Of a stretch of DNA of 64,000 bases, positions 33,071-43,214 are shown one piece after another. The position numbers were made by a program, and so were the translations under genes. Position 1 is the first letter of the stretch. Each line of letters starts with the position of its first letter. Source of the stretch: Dendrocalamus latiflorus (lineage: Eukaryota > Streptophyta > Magnoliopsida > Poales > Poaceae); the NCBI GenBank assembly GCA_017311315.1, contig CM029663.1, positions 17,035,412 to 17,099,411 on the forward strand, written 5' to 3'. The notes under the pieces are model-generated. The model saw only the letters and a list, made by a program, of their open reading frames with translations, searched no databases and was not told the origin of the DNA.

Positions 33071-33094
33071 ATGAAAGCGGACACCAACTCATAG
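33071..33094 (+). CDS. Short upstream ORF in the TPS leader
   Basis: ATGAAAGCGGACACC begins a seven-codon frame (MKADTNS) that ends in TAG 76 bases before the main start. It is the only ATG I see between the likely transcription start and 33,171. If the leader is unspliced here, ribosomes would meet it first, which could reduce or tune translation. Whether it is in the mature mRNA is unknown. Confidence 0.4.
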   Translation: MKADTNS

Positions 33095-33170
33095 GGTTTG
33101 GTAGAAACCTCCATTCCGCGGATCGAACGGGCTAGGGTTTCGCGGCGAAGCTTCTCTGGTCGTTTCAGCC

Positions 33171-36100
33171 ATGATGTCGCGGTCGTACACCAACCTGCTT
33201 GATCTCGCCGAGGGCAACTTCGCCGCGCTGGGCCCTTCCGGCGGCAGGGGGCGGCGGAGGTCGGGGTCGTTCGGGCTGAAGAGGATGTCGCGGGTGATGA
33301 CGGTGCCGGGGACGCTGTCGGAGCTGGACGGGGAGGACGAGTCGGAGCCCGCGGCGACGAGCAGCGTCGCCTCAGACGTGCCCTCGTCGTTGGCGTGCGA
33401 CCGCCTCATCGTGGTCTCCAACCAGCTTCCCGTCGTCGCGCGCCGCCGCCCCGACGGCCGCGGCTGGTCCTTCTCCTGGGACGACGACTCGCTGCTCCTC
33501 CAGCTCCGCGATGGCATTCCCGACGAGATGGAGGTACTCTTCGTCGGTGGCCTCCGCGCCGAGGTCCCCGTCGCGGACCAGGACGAGGTCTCCCAGGCGC
33601 TTCTCGACCGCTTCCACTGCACCCCGGTGTTCCTCCCCGACCCCCTCAACGACCGCTTCTACCACCGCTTCTGCAAGCGCCACCTATGGCCTCTGTTCCA
33701 CTACATGCTCCCCTTCTCCTCCTCCGCGTCCCCAACATCCTCCTCCGCATCCTCGTCCGGGAACGGCCGCTTCGACCGCGGTGCGTGGGAGGCATATGTG
33801 CTCGCGAACAAGTTCTTCTTCGAGAAGGTCGTGGAGGTCATCAACCCGGAGGACGACTATCTATGGGTTCACGACTACCACCTCATGGCGCTGCCCACCT
33901 TCCTCCGCCGCCGCTTCAACCGCCTCCGCATCGGGTTCTTCCTCCACTGCCCCTTCCCCTCGTCAGAGATCTACCGCACCCTCCCTGTGCGCGAGGAGAT
34001 ATTAAAGGCGCTGCTCAATTGTGATCTCATCGGGTTCCACACTTTCGATTACGCCAGGCATTTCCTCTCGTGCTGCAGTAGGATGCTGGGAATCGAATAC
34101 CAGTCAAAGCGTGGGTACATTGGGTTGGATTACTTTGGCCGCACTATTGGGATCAAAATCATGCCAGTGGGAGTTCATATGGGTCAATTGCAGTCGGTTC
34201 TGTGCTTGCCCGACAGGGAGTGGAGGGTTTCCGAGCTGCAGCAGCAGTTTCAGGGGAAGACCGTCTTGCTCGGTGTGGATGATATGGATATCTTTAAGGG
34301 GATCAATTTGAAGCTTCTTGCGTTTGAGAATATGCTGAGGACTCATCCCAAGTGGCAGGGGCGAGCAATATTGGTGCAGATTGCAAACCCGGCCCGTGGG
34401 AAGGGTAAGGATCTGGAAGCCATCCAGGCAGAGATTCGGGAGAGCTGCGATAGGATTAATGGAGAGTTTGGCCAGTTGGGATACAACCCTGTTTTTCTCA
34501 TTGAGCGTGATGTGTCTAGTGTGGAGAAGATTGCCTACTATACGATAGCAGAATGTGTGGTGGTGACCGCTGTAAGGGATGGGATGAACTTGACACCATA
34601 TGAATACATTGTGTGTAGGCATGGGGTACCTGGGTCTGAGCCCACATCGGAGGTGAGCGGGCCAAAGAAGAGCATGTTGGTGTTGTCAGAGTTCATTGGG
34701 TGTTCACCGTCATTGAGTGGTGCTATTCGGGTTAACCCATGGAATATAGAGGCAACTGGTGAGGCGATGAATGAGGCCATTTCAATGTCGGAGCAGGAAA
34801 AGCAGCTGAGGCATGAGAAGCATTACCGTTATGTAAGCACCCATAATGTTGCTTATTGGTCAAAGAGCTTCATCCTGGACTTGGAGAGGGCTTGCAAGGA
34901 CCACTTTAAGAGGACATGTTGGGGCATTGGGTTGGGGTTTGGTTTTAGGGTGGTTGCTTTGGACCCTCATTTCACAAAGCTTAACATGGATTCAATTGTT
35001 ATGGCTTATGAGAGGTCAGAGAGCAGGGCTATATTGCTTGACTACGATGGAACGTTGGTGCCTCAGACTTCCATCGACAAGACACCTAGTGCAAAAGTTT
35101 TCAGCATCATCAATACCCTCTGCTCAGATAGGAGGAACATAGTTTTTCTTGTCAGTGGGAGAGACAGGAATAAATTGGGAGAATGGTTTTCCTCATGTCC
35201 GAAGCTGGGCATTGCAGCAGAGCATGGTTACTTCTTAAGGTATGATGTCTCATTTTGGCACATTTTGTCCTTATTTGAGAATATTGGCAGAAGGAACTTT
35301 TGTTTCTGCAAAGTTAAGATGGCGTGCAAGGATAAATGATGCATGTATCTTCTGCTCTTGATATAATTAGCAATAGCAAGTTTGTGCTAGTTTGTTCATT
35401 AGTCATTACCAGGCACTGAATTAGTTGATTTAAATGGCTTGGTTCTTGGGATAACTGGTCAAACTGAAACGATCGCAAACTTTTTGTTTCTGAAACCGGG
35501 AGAGGAATATAGTATAGGAAAAAGAGATTAAAAAGAAATCCCAGAATGACAGATTTATGGAAAGTATGTAGAGGATGGTGGTACATTTCGTGGTTGGTGT
35601 TGTTATATGACATGGGGTTTTCTTTGCACCTGTACAAGTAGAGTGGAGGCAGTTCCTGTGTTTGCCCCTTACGATTTTGATCTGTATGTGAATATTTGCT
35701 GTCCTGCTTTGTTCTACTGTGTCTTGATATTTTCTTTGTTTAGGAAGGTACATAGTATTAACTTCAACTTGAAGAGCTCATATAAAAATGAAGAGCTTTA
35801 GTTATCTTTCTAGGAACTAGTCTTAATCTATTTGGTTAGTTAGGGTTGACAATAATAACTGGTCTAGCCCGGTTGCTGTCAAATTTTCTCAAGAAGGAAT
35901 GGACAATGAAATGTGCTCTGTCTAACTTATGTAGGTGGACTAGGGATGAAGAGTGGCAAAAGTGCACCCAGGCTTTGAACTTTGGATGGATGCAAATGGC
36001 AGAACCAGTGATGAATTTGTATACAGAAGCAACTGATGGATCATACATTGAGACCAAGGAAAGTGCTTTGGTGTGGCATCATCAGGATGCTGACCCTGGC

Positions 36101-37257
36101 TTTGGATCCTCACAGGCAAAGGAGATGCTTGATCACCTGGAGAGTGTACTAGCAAATGAACCAGTCTCTGTCAAGAGTGGCCAGTTCATTGTTGAAGTCA
36201 AACCTCAGGTTTGTGCATCTCCTAAATTTCTCAAATACCCTTTGTAAGGGTTTTTGCCATTTAACTAACAAGTTCATTTTTCTGTACCTTAGAAAACATA
36301 TTTTATATTTTATTTTCATGTGTCTATGTAAAGTCGTTCCATAGAGTGATGTGCATATTTGTCCCCACTGAGTTTAGCTAGTACCTTTTGTTTTCATGCA
36401 GTCAATACAATCATTAGTTTTCGATTTTTGTATTCAGCTATTATAGGTGTGATTATGGTAATTGCAAATATATTAGCTCCATGTGCTAGTCATGTTTAGC
36501 TTTCCTCACAGTTACAAAGGATCTTTTAGGCCCTGTTTAGCTTATCTTCTGGTTGTGGAGAGCTTTCTGAAAGCAACTTCCCAAGAAGCAGTATGGTGAT
36601 GCTAGTTCTAATGTTTGTGCTTAGTATCCTTGTTGAAAAATACTTTAGTTGTTTGCTTTCTAAATATTACCATATCACCTTACAGGGCCTTAGTTACTTT
36701 TACACCTGACTACCTTCTACAATGTCTTTTTTCTGCAAGTGGTTTATTTTTTTTAGTAACAGTGAATTCAAGTAATGGTCACATAGATCTACGTCGTCCG
36801 CCCAACCTTCATTTCCGTCTTTGATATGTACTGTGTACTTGACATTGATTTCTGTTGTTGCATTATGTTAATGCTTCAGGGAGTAAGCAAGGGAGTCGTA
36901 GCTGAGAAGATACTCGCATCAATGAAGAAGAGGGGGAAGCAGGCTGACTTTTTATTATGCATCGGTGATGACAGGTCTGATGAGGACATGTTTGAAAATA
37001 TTGCAGATATCATCGAAAAGGGTATGGTTGCTCCAAAAACATCATTGTTTGCGTGCACTGTGGGACAAAAACCAAGCAAAGCCAAATTCTACCTGGATGA
37101 TACATTTGAAGTGGTCACCATGCTGAGCGCACTGGCAGATGCTACAGAACCTGAACCTGAGACCGTGTTGGCCGATGAATTGGCTGCGTCTGTCTCCTCA
37201 ATTGATATCGGTGGTGAACAAATACAGTCCAGTGATAGACCGATCGGAGGATCTTAG
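33171..37257 (+). CDS. TPS7-like: Class II trehalose-6-phosphate synthase (TPS7-like), three exons
   Basis: Exons are 33,171-35,239, 35,935-36,208 and 36,880-37,257, giving 906 residues. All junctions are GT-AG, the frame is kept (Arg is split over the first junction, phase 0 at the second), and two introns is usual for this class. The start MMSRSYTNLLDLAEGNF matches class II N-termini. A family 20 glucosyltransferase domain runs from about residue 77 (CDRLIVVSNQLPV) to about 560, and a HAD phosphatase-like domain from about 620: DYDGT at 624-628, a SGRDR motif, and GDDRSDEDMFE at 810-820. In the first domain VDDMDIFKGI (369-378) has Asp371 where OtsA has the donor-binding Arg262; Lys376 keeps Lys267. 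That swap is typical of class II proteins, usually regarded as trehalose-phosphate sensing or regulatory rather than robust synthases. A Ser-rich insert lies near residues 182-198. Tail after about 870 is low complexity. The call is firm; the paralogue number is by resemblance only. Confidence 0.93.
35240..35934 (+). other. TPS intron 1 (695 bp)
   Basis: Donor AAG|GTATGATG and acceptor TTATGTAG|GTGGACT. Removing it joins HGYFLR to WTRDEEWQ, the order found in class II TPS proteins. The open frame continues 33 codons into the intron, which misleads simple ORF prediction. The intron is T-rich. Confidence 0.9.
36209..36879 (+). other. TPS intron 2 (671 bp)
   Basis: Donor CCTCAG|GTTTGTGC and acceptor ATGCTTCAG|GGAGTAAG. 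Removing it joins FIVEVKPQ to GVSKGVVAEK, the conserved HAD-domain sequence. The intron is AT-rich and contains no element I could define. Confidence 0.9.
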
Positions 37258-40200
37258 TCAGGGTTTGGCTACATCTGCAGGTTATGATGATTGATTCAAC
37301 AGTCTCTTCTACACATTTTTTTTCTGATGGATATGAAGTTGGGTACGCAATTACTAACACCAGGGCCTACGAGTGCTCCAGGGTGAAGCTATTGCAGAGA
37401 AGATACTCGATCCTCCAGTCGGGCAAGACATTACAAATCTTTTGCTGCAAAGCGTAGGTCCATATGTCCATAGCTGACTCGCCACCTTTCTTTGCACGTT
37501 TCTCTTTAGCTTTTTCCATCTCAAGTAAAATAGAAAGCTTCACGGAAGGCAAGTGAACTGTATGGCTGAGGTAATGGCCTAATGGGGATATAGGAGTGGC
37601 ACTTGCACATGCGAAAGGAGTACGTGCGCAGCTTACAATGTGAATGAATGGTGAGGTTTGGTTCGTTGTTTGACAGCCTTGTTTTGGCTTCCTGCCCTAT
37701 TTTGATAGCTCTTATGCCACTTTTTTGTTCGGCTCATGCTTCTAGCCGGATATGGTATTGCTGCAGGCCCCAAATTATGGCGTGTCCTTGACTGCAAACG
37801 TATTGTTGAAGCTTACCTTACTGTATTACAGCTCTTCGCTTCTTTGAGTAGGAAAGGAAAAGGTTGCAAAGGTTGCACTTGTTAGCTCCTTTTAGTAAGC
37901 TTGAATTACCAACATAAGAGAAATGCTGCTATCATTGGCCTTAGAAATTTGAATCGTGGACTTCTCTGTGTACACAATGGATAGGCAGAAGTACATCTGT
38001 GTCAACCTTCGGGGACTACTTTGAATGCAGGAATTTTACATGAACTTATTATAATGATTCCTACTGAAATCCTATGGAATTCATGTGCTCTAAACGGGTC
38101 CTAAAACAAAGGAATCCTACCGCAGGCTACAGTCATGATCCCATAACTGTGGCAAACAATGTTCAGCTGAGCACGGGTGTCATATGCGGATAGATATTGT
38201 TTATCTTGTATTTTATTTTATTTTTTTCTTAGAGTCAGACACGGATAGTATCGGATACGAATATGGATATTCTCGGTCATATATATAGAGTGAATACATG
38301 TTGCTCCAAATACGGTTAGTCTTGATCACAAATATTTAGTTAGATAATGTGCGAAAATAGAAATCATATATGTTGCACGTATAAGGATCAGTCAACCATA
38401 TTACATATCTAAAATACAACTACATTACGAGCTTAACAATCAAATTTAACTATATCACATAGGGACTGATTAAGTAAGTAGTAAATAGTTAGTACTAAGT
38501 AGTAAGTATTAACTAGCAAAGTAGCAAGTAGATGATAGGGGCTAGTTAAGCAAATAGTAGCTACACGTAGTGAGCCATAACTCATAGTTCAAAATAGTAG
38601 TATACAGTAGCTTGCTAGTTGGCATTCATGGTTGTTTTCACTTGATGAGATGGGATCAAATGGGTCCCTTGATGGCAGCAAAGTTTGGTAATTAAAGGAT
38701 AAAAGACAGTTCTTAACCAATCTCTATCTAGTTCCATTCTTGCAGTCTACAGGACCTTATTTACTTCCAATTTGGTTTAGTTTATACATTTTCACCCTCT
38801 CTTGGCATCAAATAAAAATAAAAGAGAGCTACTGCAAATAATTAGTTCACCACTTTTCATGTCACTTGTCATATTTCATTTCCATTTTTGTAAAACTGAG
38901 TTAAGAAGATTATTCTGCTCAGTTTAGTATTTCTCTATGTGCTATGAAATAGTGCATGGATTAATGCACATTTGCTTTCTTTGTAGATAATTCTCAGAAA
39001 TCTCTGCTTGTCCATATAGGAAGCATGCGGAGTTATGTGTCGTAGTCAAATTCTAGTTTTAGAAATTAGATTCCTAAGGCTTATCATATCTGAAACACAT
39101 CGTGTATATACATGTATTCGAGTTTCAATAGTTTTGGGTGATCGTCTATTCTGAACTTGCCAGCTGCAGACAAAATACAAATCATTTTTTGTTGTGTTGT
39201 AGCTAGCTGCAGATTTTTATTTGTACTAGCTGTGTGTATACTAATTAGCTCTTGTTTATTCATCTATTAACAAATTAGTTGTCTTAATTTACTGCAGCTA
39301 GAGTATGAAACTAACAAATTTACTGCTCTTGATTGTTAGTGTACTGTTTTGCTATATATGGCATAAGGTGTTGTTTCTTGTTTGTACAGCATCACACAAT
39401 AACATGCCTTAGGTGTGGATTTGTATGGATTTAAATTCTGTTACTTCGCACCTCTCTGAAGCTTGGTATTCCAAGTTTGTATGTCAACTAATAGTAATGT
39501 CAATGGGTGGTATAACAATTATAGCATTGTAATTGCAAGTGATCCCCCCTCCTCTTCAGGTTGAATATGTTAAGGTAGGTAGCTGACATGGATGCATGAT
39601 GGATGGTAAAACTATGAATAACAAAAAATGTGTACTGATGCTTTAGACACAGCTACTATTTGGAGCTTGATTTTGCAATGAATATGCAAAATAGGCTCCA
39701 ATTGCTGCTTTATACATTCTTTTGTCTTTCTTTGTGTAGACTCACATAATGGAAGCAAGTTTGATCAAGTAGCTTATATATTTTGACTACTACTGTAGTT
39801 TTTGAAGGGCTTTCTGAGACCAACAAATTTATTGCTCTCGATGCTACCCCGATTGAATGGCTATTATCTCGATATTTTTGGAGTTGAGACCAACAAGATT
39901 TGCCAAGATTATCACCACAACGACGAAGAGGAAGAAGAAGCACAGCAACCAGCAAGGCCATGAAGAAGAAATCTTTCATTTTCCCTGGCCAGTAGCGAAA
40001 ACTATCCGGATCCAAATCCATTATCAGACAAAAACCCAGGATATCCAGTTTTAGGATCCAAATAGAATCCAAATTTATTCCGATGGATGGTCAGGAGTTA
40101 TCTGCTCCATTTGCATCCCTAATAATGACTAGTCTGTCAGGCTTGAAAAGGAGCGAAAGTACCAGTCGTTTGCCTGCAATACTTTCAAATATCCTGTTTT

Positions 40201-40372
40201 TCTATCCCAACGGCTAGTTTTGAGGTGTGGGGTACATATATCCCTTGTGGCTGGTTGGAGAACAACATTTGACATTCTATTTCACTCCTTTGAGCTAGCA
40301 TGAGATCATCTTCTCAATTGTGCATGTGTTGTACCTTGTGAGCAAGGATGAAGGTTTTAGATTGCATACGTT
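37258..40372. other. 3' flank of TPS; no further gene
   Basis: The 3' UTR probably occupies the first few hundred bases; no clear AATAAA poly(A) signal stands out. 38,460-38,580 has many TAGTAA(G/A)TA-like words. Near 38,020-38,150 is a degenerate MITE-like segment. 38,230-38,290 and 39,990-40,121 carry GGATA(T/C)C-rich words and an end reading TAGGGATGCAAATGGAGCAG on the minus strand (at 40,102-40,121), consistent with a decayed hAT terminus; its partner end was not found. Confidence 0.4.
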
Positions 40373-41210
40373 TAGAGATGGCAATGGGTACCCGAAACCC
40401 GATACCCGATGGGTTTTTACTCTATTAGGGCATGGGTCTGAGTCAATTTCCTAACCCATGGGTCTCTTAATGGGCAAAAAGCCCAACCCATCGGGTCTGC
40501 CGGGTTCGGGTATGTTCCTATAGTACCCAAACCCGTAAACCCATGGGTAATATAAACCCGATCCATAGGAGTTATAAACCCAGACTCCCAGCCTCCCAGG
40601 CAAACCAACTCAGCCCATAGCCCATTAGCCATTTAGCCCCAAGCCCCCAAATCCAATGAGGCAATGCCCCATTACCCATACGGCTAACCCTAGCTAGCAC
40701 TCGGTCACGGTCACTACTCACTCCTCCCTAGTCCCCACCCCCGATTCAACAGCTGTCGTAGCGGCGGAGCATCTGGCGCTCTACGCTCGGTCTCCGGCAG
40801 TCTCCACGCTCGCCCTCCCGTCCCGCAGCTCCCGCTCCTGCTCCCGCCACTCTCGCCGCATGCTCGTCCTCCTGCACGCCCTCGCCGTCGCCTCGCCTTC
40901 CAGTTCAGCCCGCCGCCCCCATGCCGCAACCAACGCGCATCGCAGCAGTAGGCCCTTGGCCATGGCGCTGCCCTCCGGCTCCAACGAAGATGGCCGGTGA
41001 ACTTCTTCCTCCTCTCTATTAACCATTGTTGCAGCTCGCATTACTAACCCCACGGGCGACCCGTGGGTACCCATTAACCCAGTGGGCATGGGTCTGGGCA
41101 AAAATCTGCACCCGTCACGGGCATGGGTTTTTTAGCGGGCACGTCCAACTTTCATGGGCACAGGTTTGGGATAGCAATACCCAGCGGGTTTGTGCCCGTT
41201 GCCATCTCTA
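40373..41210. mobile_element. Non-autonomous hAT element with 8-bp target duplication
   Basis: The ends are TAGAGATGGCAATGGGTACC and, read inwards from the right, TAGAGATGGCAACGGGCAC. The exact 8-bp flanks are CATACGTT (40,365-40,372 and 41,211-41,218). Subterminal zones are full of CCCATGGGT, ACCCG and GGGCAT words, usual for hAT elements. The middle (about 40,700-41,020) is GC-rich and could be captured DNA; frames there (40,781-41,101 minus) are arginine-rich and have no recognised domain. It lies 3.1 kb downstream of TPS and has no transposase. Confidence 0.92.
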
Positions 41211-41218
41211 CATACGTT

Positions 41219-41870
41219 GCATCTAGAGGTGGATTGTGTATTCACTTGAGCGGTGTGCACCCACTGCACATGGTGAGAGTCAAGCAAAGAGCTTGACTTA
41301 TTATTCTTAGAGTTTGCTGACTCCTAGACGGCGTTGAAGGCGTCATGTGCAGTGATCTTCTCAAAGAAGGTTGTGAGAAGACTCGACAAAGTTGTGAAGG
41401 TTGAAGCTCACCTACCCGGGGCGGAAAAGAGCTACCCCTAGTGGACTGAGGTGATTCAGCTTAATTCATGGAGTCGGTCTAATTCGTTTGGGCTAACCTC
41501 AATGTAGATTAGGGGATACCAGCAAGTCTCCGAATACCACGGTAAAAAACAACCATGTCATTTGTGATTTGTTTTCTTGTGCTCAATTTATATTCAAGAA
41601 ATTTACATTCATAGAATTAAATTTATTGCTTGTCATCCTAGGATTGCAAATCTTGACATAGGCTTAGTTTGTTGGTACACTTAGGTGAAACCGGTTTTTT
41701 ATGCGTCATTTGTGCTAAACCTTTTTAAGTTAAGTTTCCGTATTATTTGCTTGGTTTAGCTAAATAGAAATTGATAATTAATTAGAGAAGATTTTTTAGA
41801 CTGTCTATTCACCCCCCTTTAGTCGGCCTCCTCGATGTAACACAGTGCTAGGTACTAATCTTCATAGGCT
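41219..41870. repeat. LTR-retrotransposon-derived sequence
   Basis: The stretch ends with a CTATTCACCCCCCTTTAGTC word (about 41,804-41,823), whose reverse complement resembles the purine-rich word at 21.97 kb. The preceding 550 bp are non-coding. It may be a solo or decayed LTR, but I could not pair it with a partner. Confidence 0.35.
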
Positions 41871-41935
41871 TTTGTTCCATGCCTTGGGCTATAGCCCAGG
41901 TAATCCAAGGCTTGGTTCTGCCCCTGCCCGCCATC

Positions 41936-41950
41936 GGGGGGGGGGGGGGG
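41936..41950. repeat. G homopolymer (15 bases)
   Basis: A run of 15 G bases follows GCCCGCCATC and is followed by CACCAGGGG. It is the third long G run in the window (also 20,368 and 32,799). The length may be uncertain. Confidence 0.8.
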
Positions 41951-42299
41951 CACCAGGGGTAGGTGATTGCCCCCTGTGTTGGGCGCAGCAAGTCACCTGC
42001 CCCCGCGTGGCACGAACGCATTGTCCGTAATTAGCGTTCGTGCGAGCGAATGTGCGCGCTACTGGTTCGTTCATTGTTTTCTTCTTTTTGTTTTTTCTCA
42101 GCTTTACACCGTGTTGTCATCGAGTCGCGTCTCGTTGAGTCTTATCACTGCCTTTATTTTCCCGCCTATTTAAGACGGGCACGTGGCCATCGATGCTCAT
42201 TTGTAACCAATTCTCAGAAGTGTTCGCCGATCGATCGTTCGCTCTCTTACTGTGTTTAGTAGTTTTGTTAATCCAATTTTTATCATTAAATACTTAATA

Positions 42300-43200
42300 A
42301 CACACGTACATTATTTTATGCGTATAATTGTTCAATTCGTACATTATTTCATGCACATGCATGCTACTTTCTTTGTTCATTTGGAAAATATTTTGTACTA
42401 CTGTAATATAATATTTTTGTGCATGATTTACATCCAGATATAACTGCACATATTTCTTAGAAATGCACACACGCAAGTATGCTGCTGTAAAAATGGCCCC
42501 TCTCGATATTATGTTCGTTAAAAATGGATGTACATTTTTTACACGCACAATTGTTCTATTCGTGCTATCATCATTTTTTTTGTTTCAGTAATGCTTGAAT
42601 GCTGCTATCGTCCCCATGCAAATTATTTTATAGTACTGCAATATATTTTGTTCATGCATATTTTATGGCACACTCTAACTCCACATATTTATTAGAAATG
42701 ATCGTACATTATTTGACGCGCATAATTGTTTGGTGCGTATTGCCTTCATGTAATATGACAATGCTACGTGAAGGTTTTTTCCTGCAGAACATATTTTATA
42801 ATAATGCAATATGCTTTACGGCACTGTAGACATTTCTTAAATATGCATGTATGTTATTTTACGCGCATGAATGTTCAATCAGTGCTGCCATCTTTTTATA
42901 TTTTAGTAATGCATGCAGGTTACTTTCGTCCATATGGTATATATTTTACATTCATATAATGCGTATTTTACGACACGCTCTTACTTCATATATTTCTTAA
43001 AAATGCACATACATTATTTGATGGCTATAATTGTTTGTTATTTTACGCTCGCCATTGTTCGGGTCGTACTGTCATCATTTCATATTTCAGGAATGCATGA
43101 AGGTTACTTTCATTCCTACGGAACATATTTAACAGAATATATTATGTTTCTACATATTTTACGACGCGTTGTATATATTTCTTACAACTTATTAGTTGTT
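42300..43200. repeat. Diverged tandem repeats upstream of the PMD relic
   Basis: About five units of roughly 150-250 bp share TACATTATTT(T/G)A.GCG.ATAATTG, then a (C/T)G(T/C)(A/G)(C/T)TG(C/T)CATC word, ATGCA(T/A)G.AGGTTAC, an AATGC(G/A)TA word, and CATAT(A/T)TTTCTTA(A/G)AAATGCA. They begin near 42,303, 42,534, 42,700, 42,850 and 43,010. The whole is AT-rich and leads directly to the ATG at 43,215. Confidence 0.6.
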
Positions 43201-43214
43201 CTCTATTTCTAGCA

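Noticed and set aside
33089..33683. Minus-strand open frames of 186 and 103 codons opposite the TPS start
   Set aside because: They mirror the GC-rich TPS coding strand and have no family resemblance; the plus frame is clearly the real gene.
33395..34024. Plus-strand 209- and 164-codon frames overlapping TPS
   Set aside because: Arg/Pro- and Ser-rich translations are typical shadows of a GC-rich coding frame.
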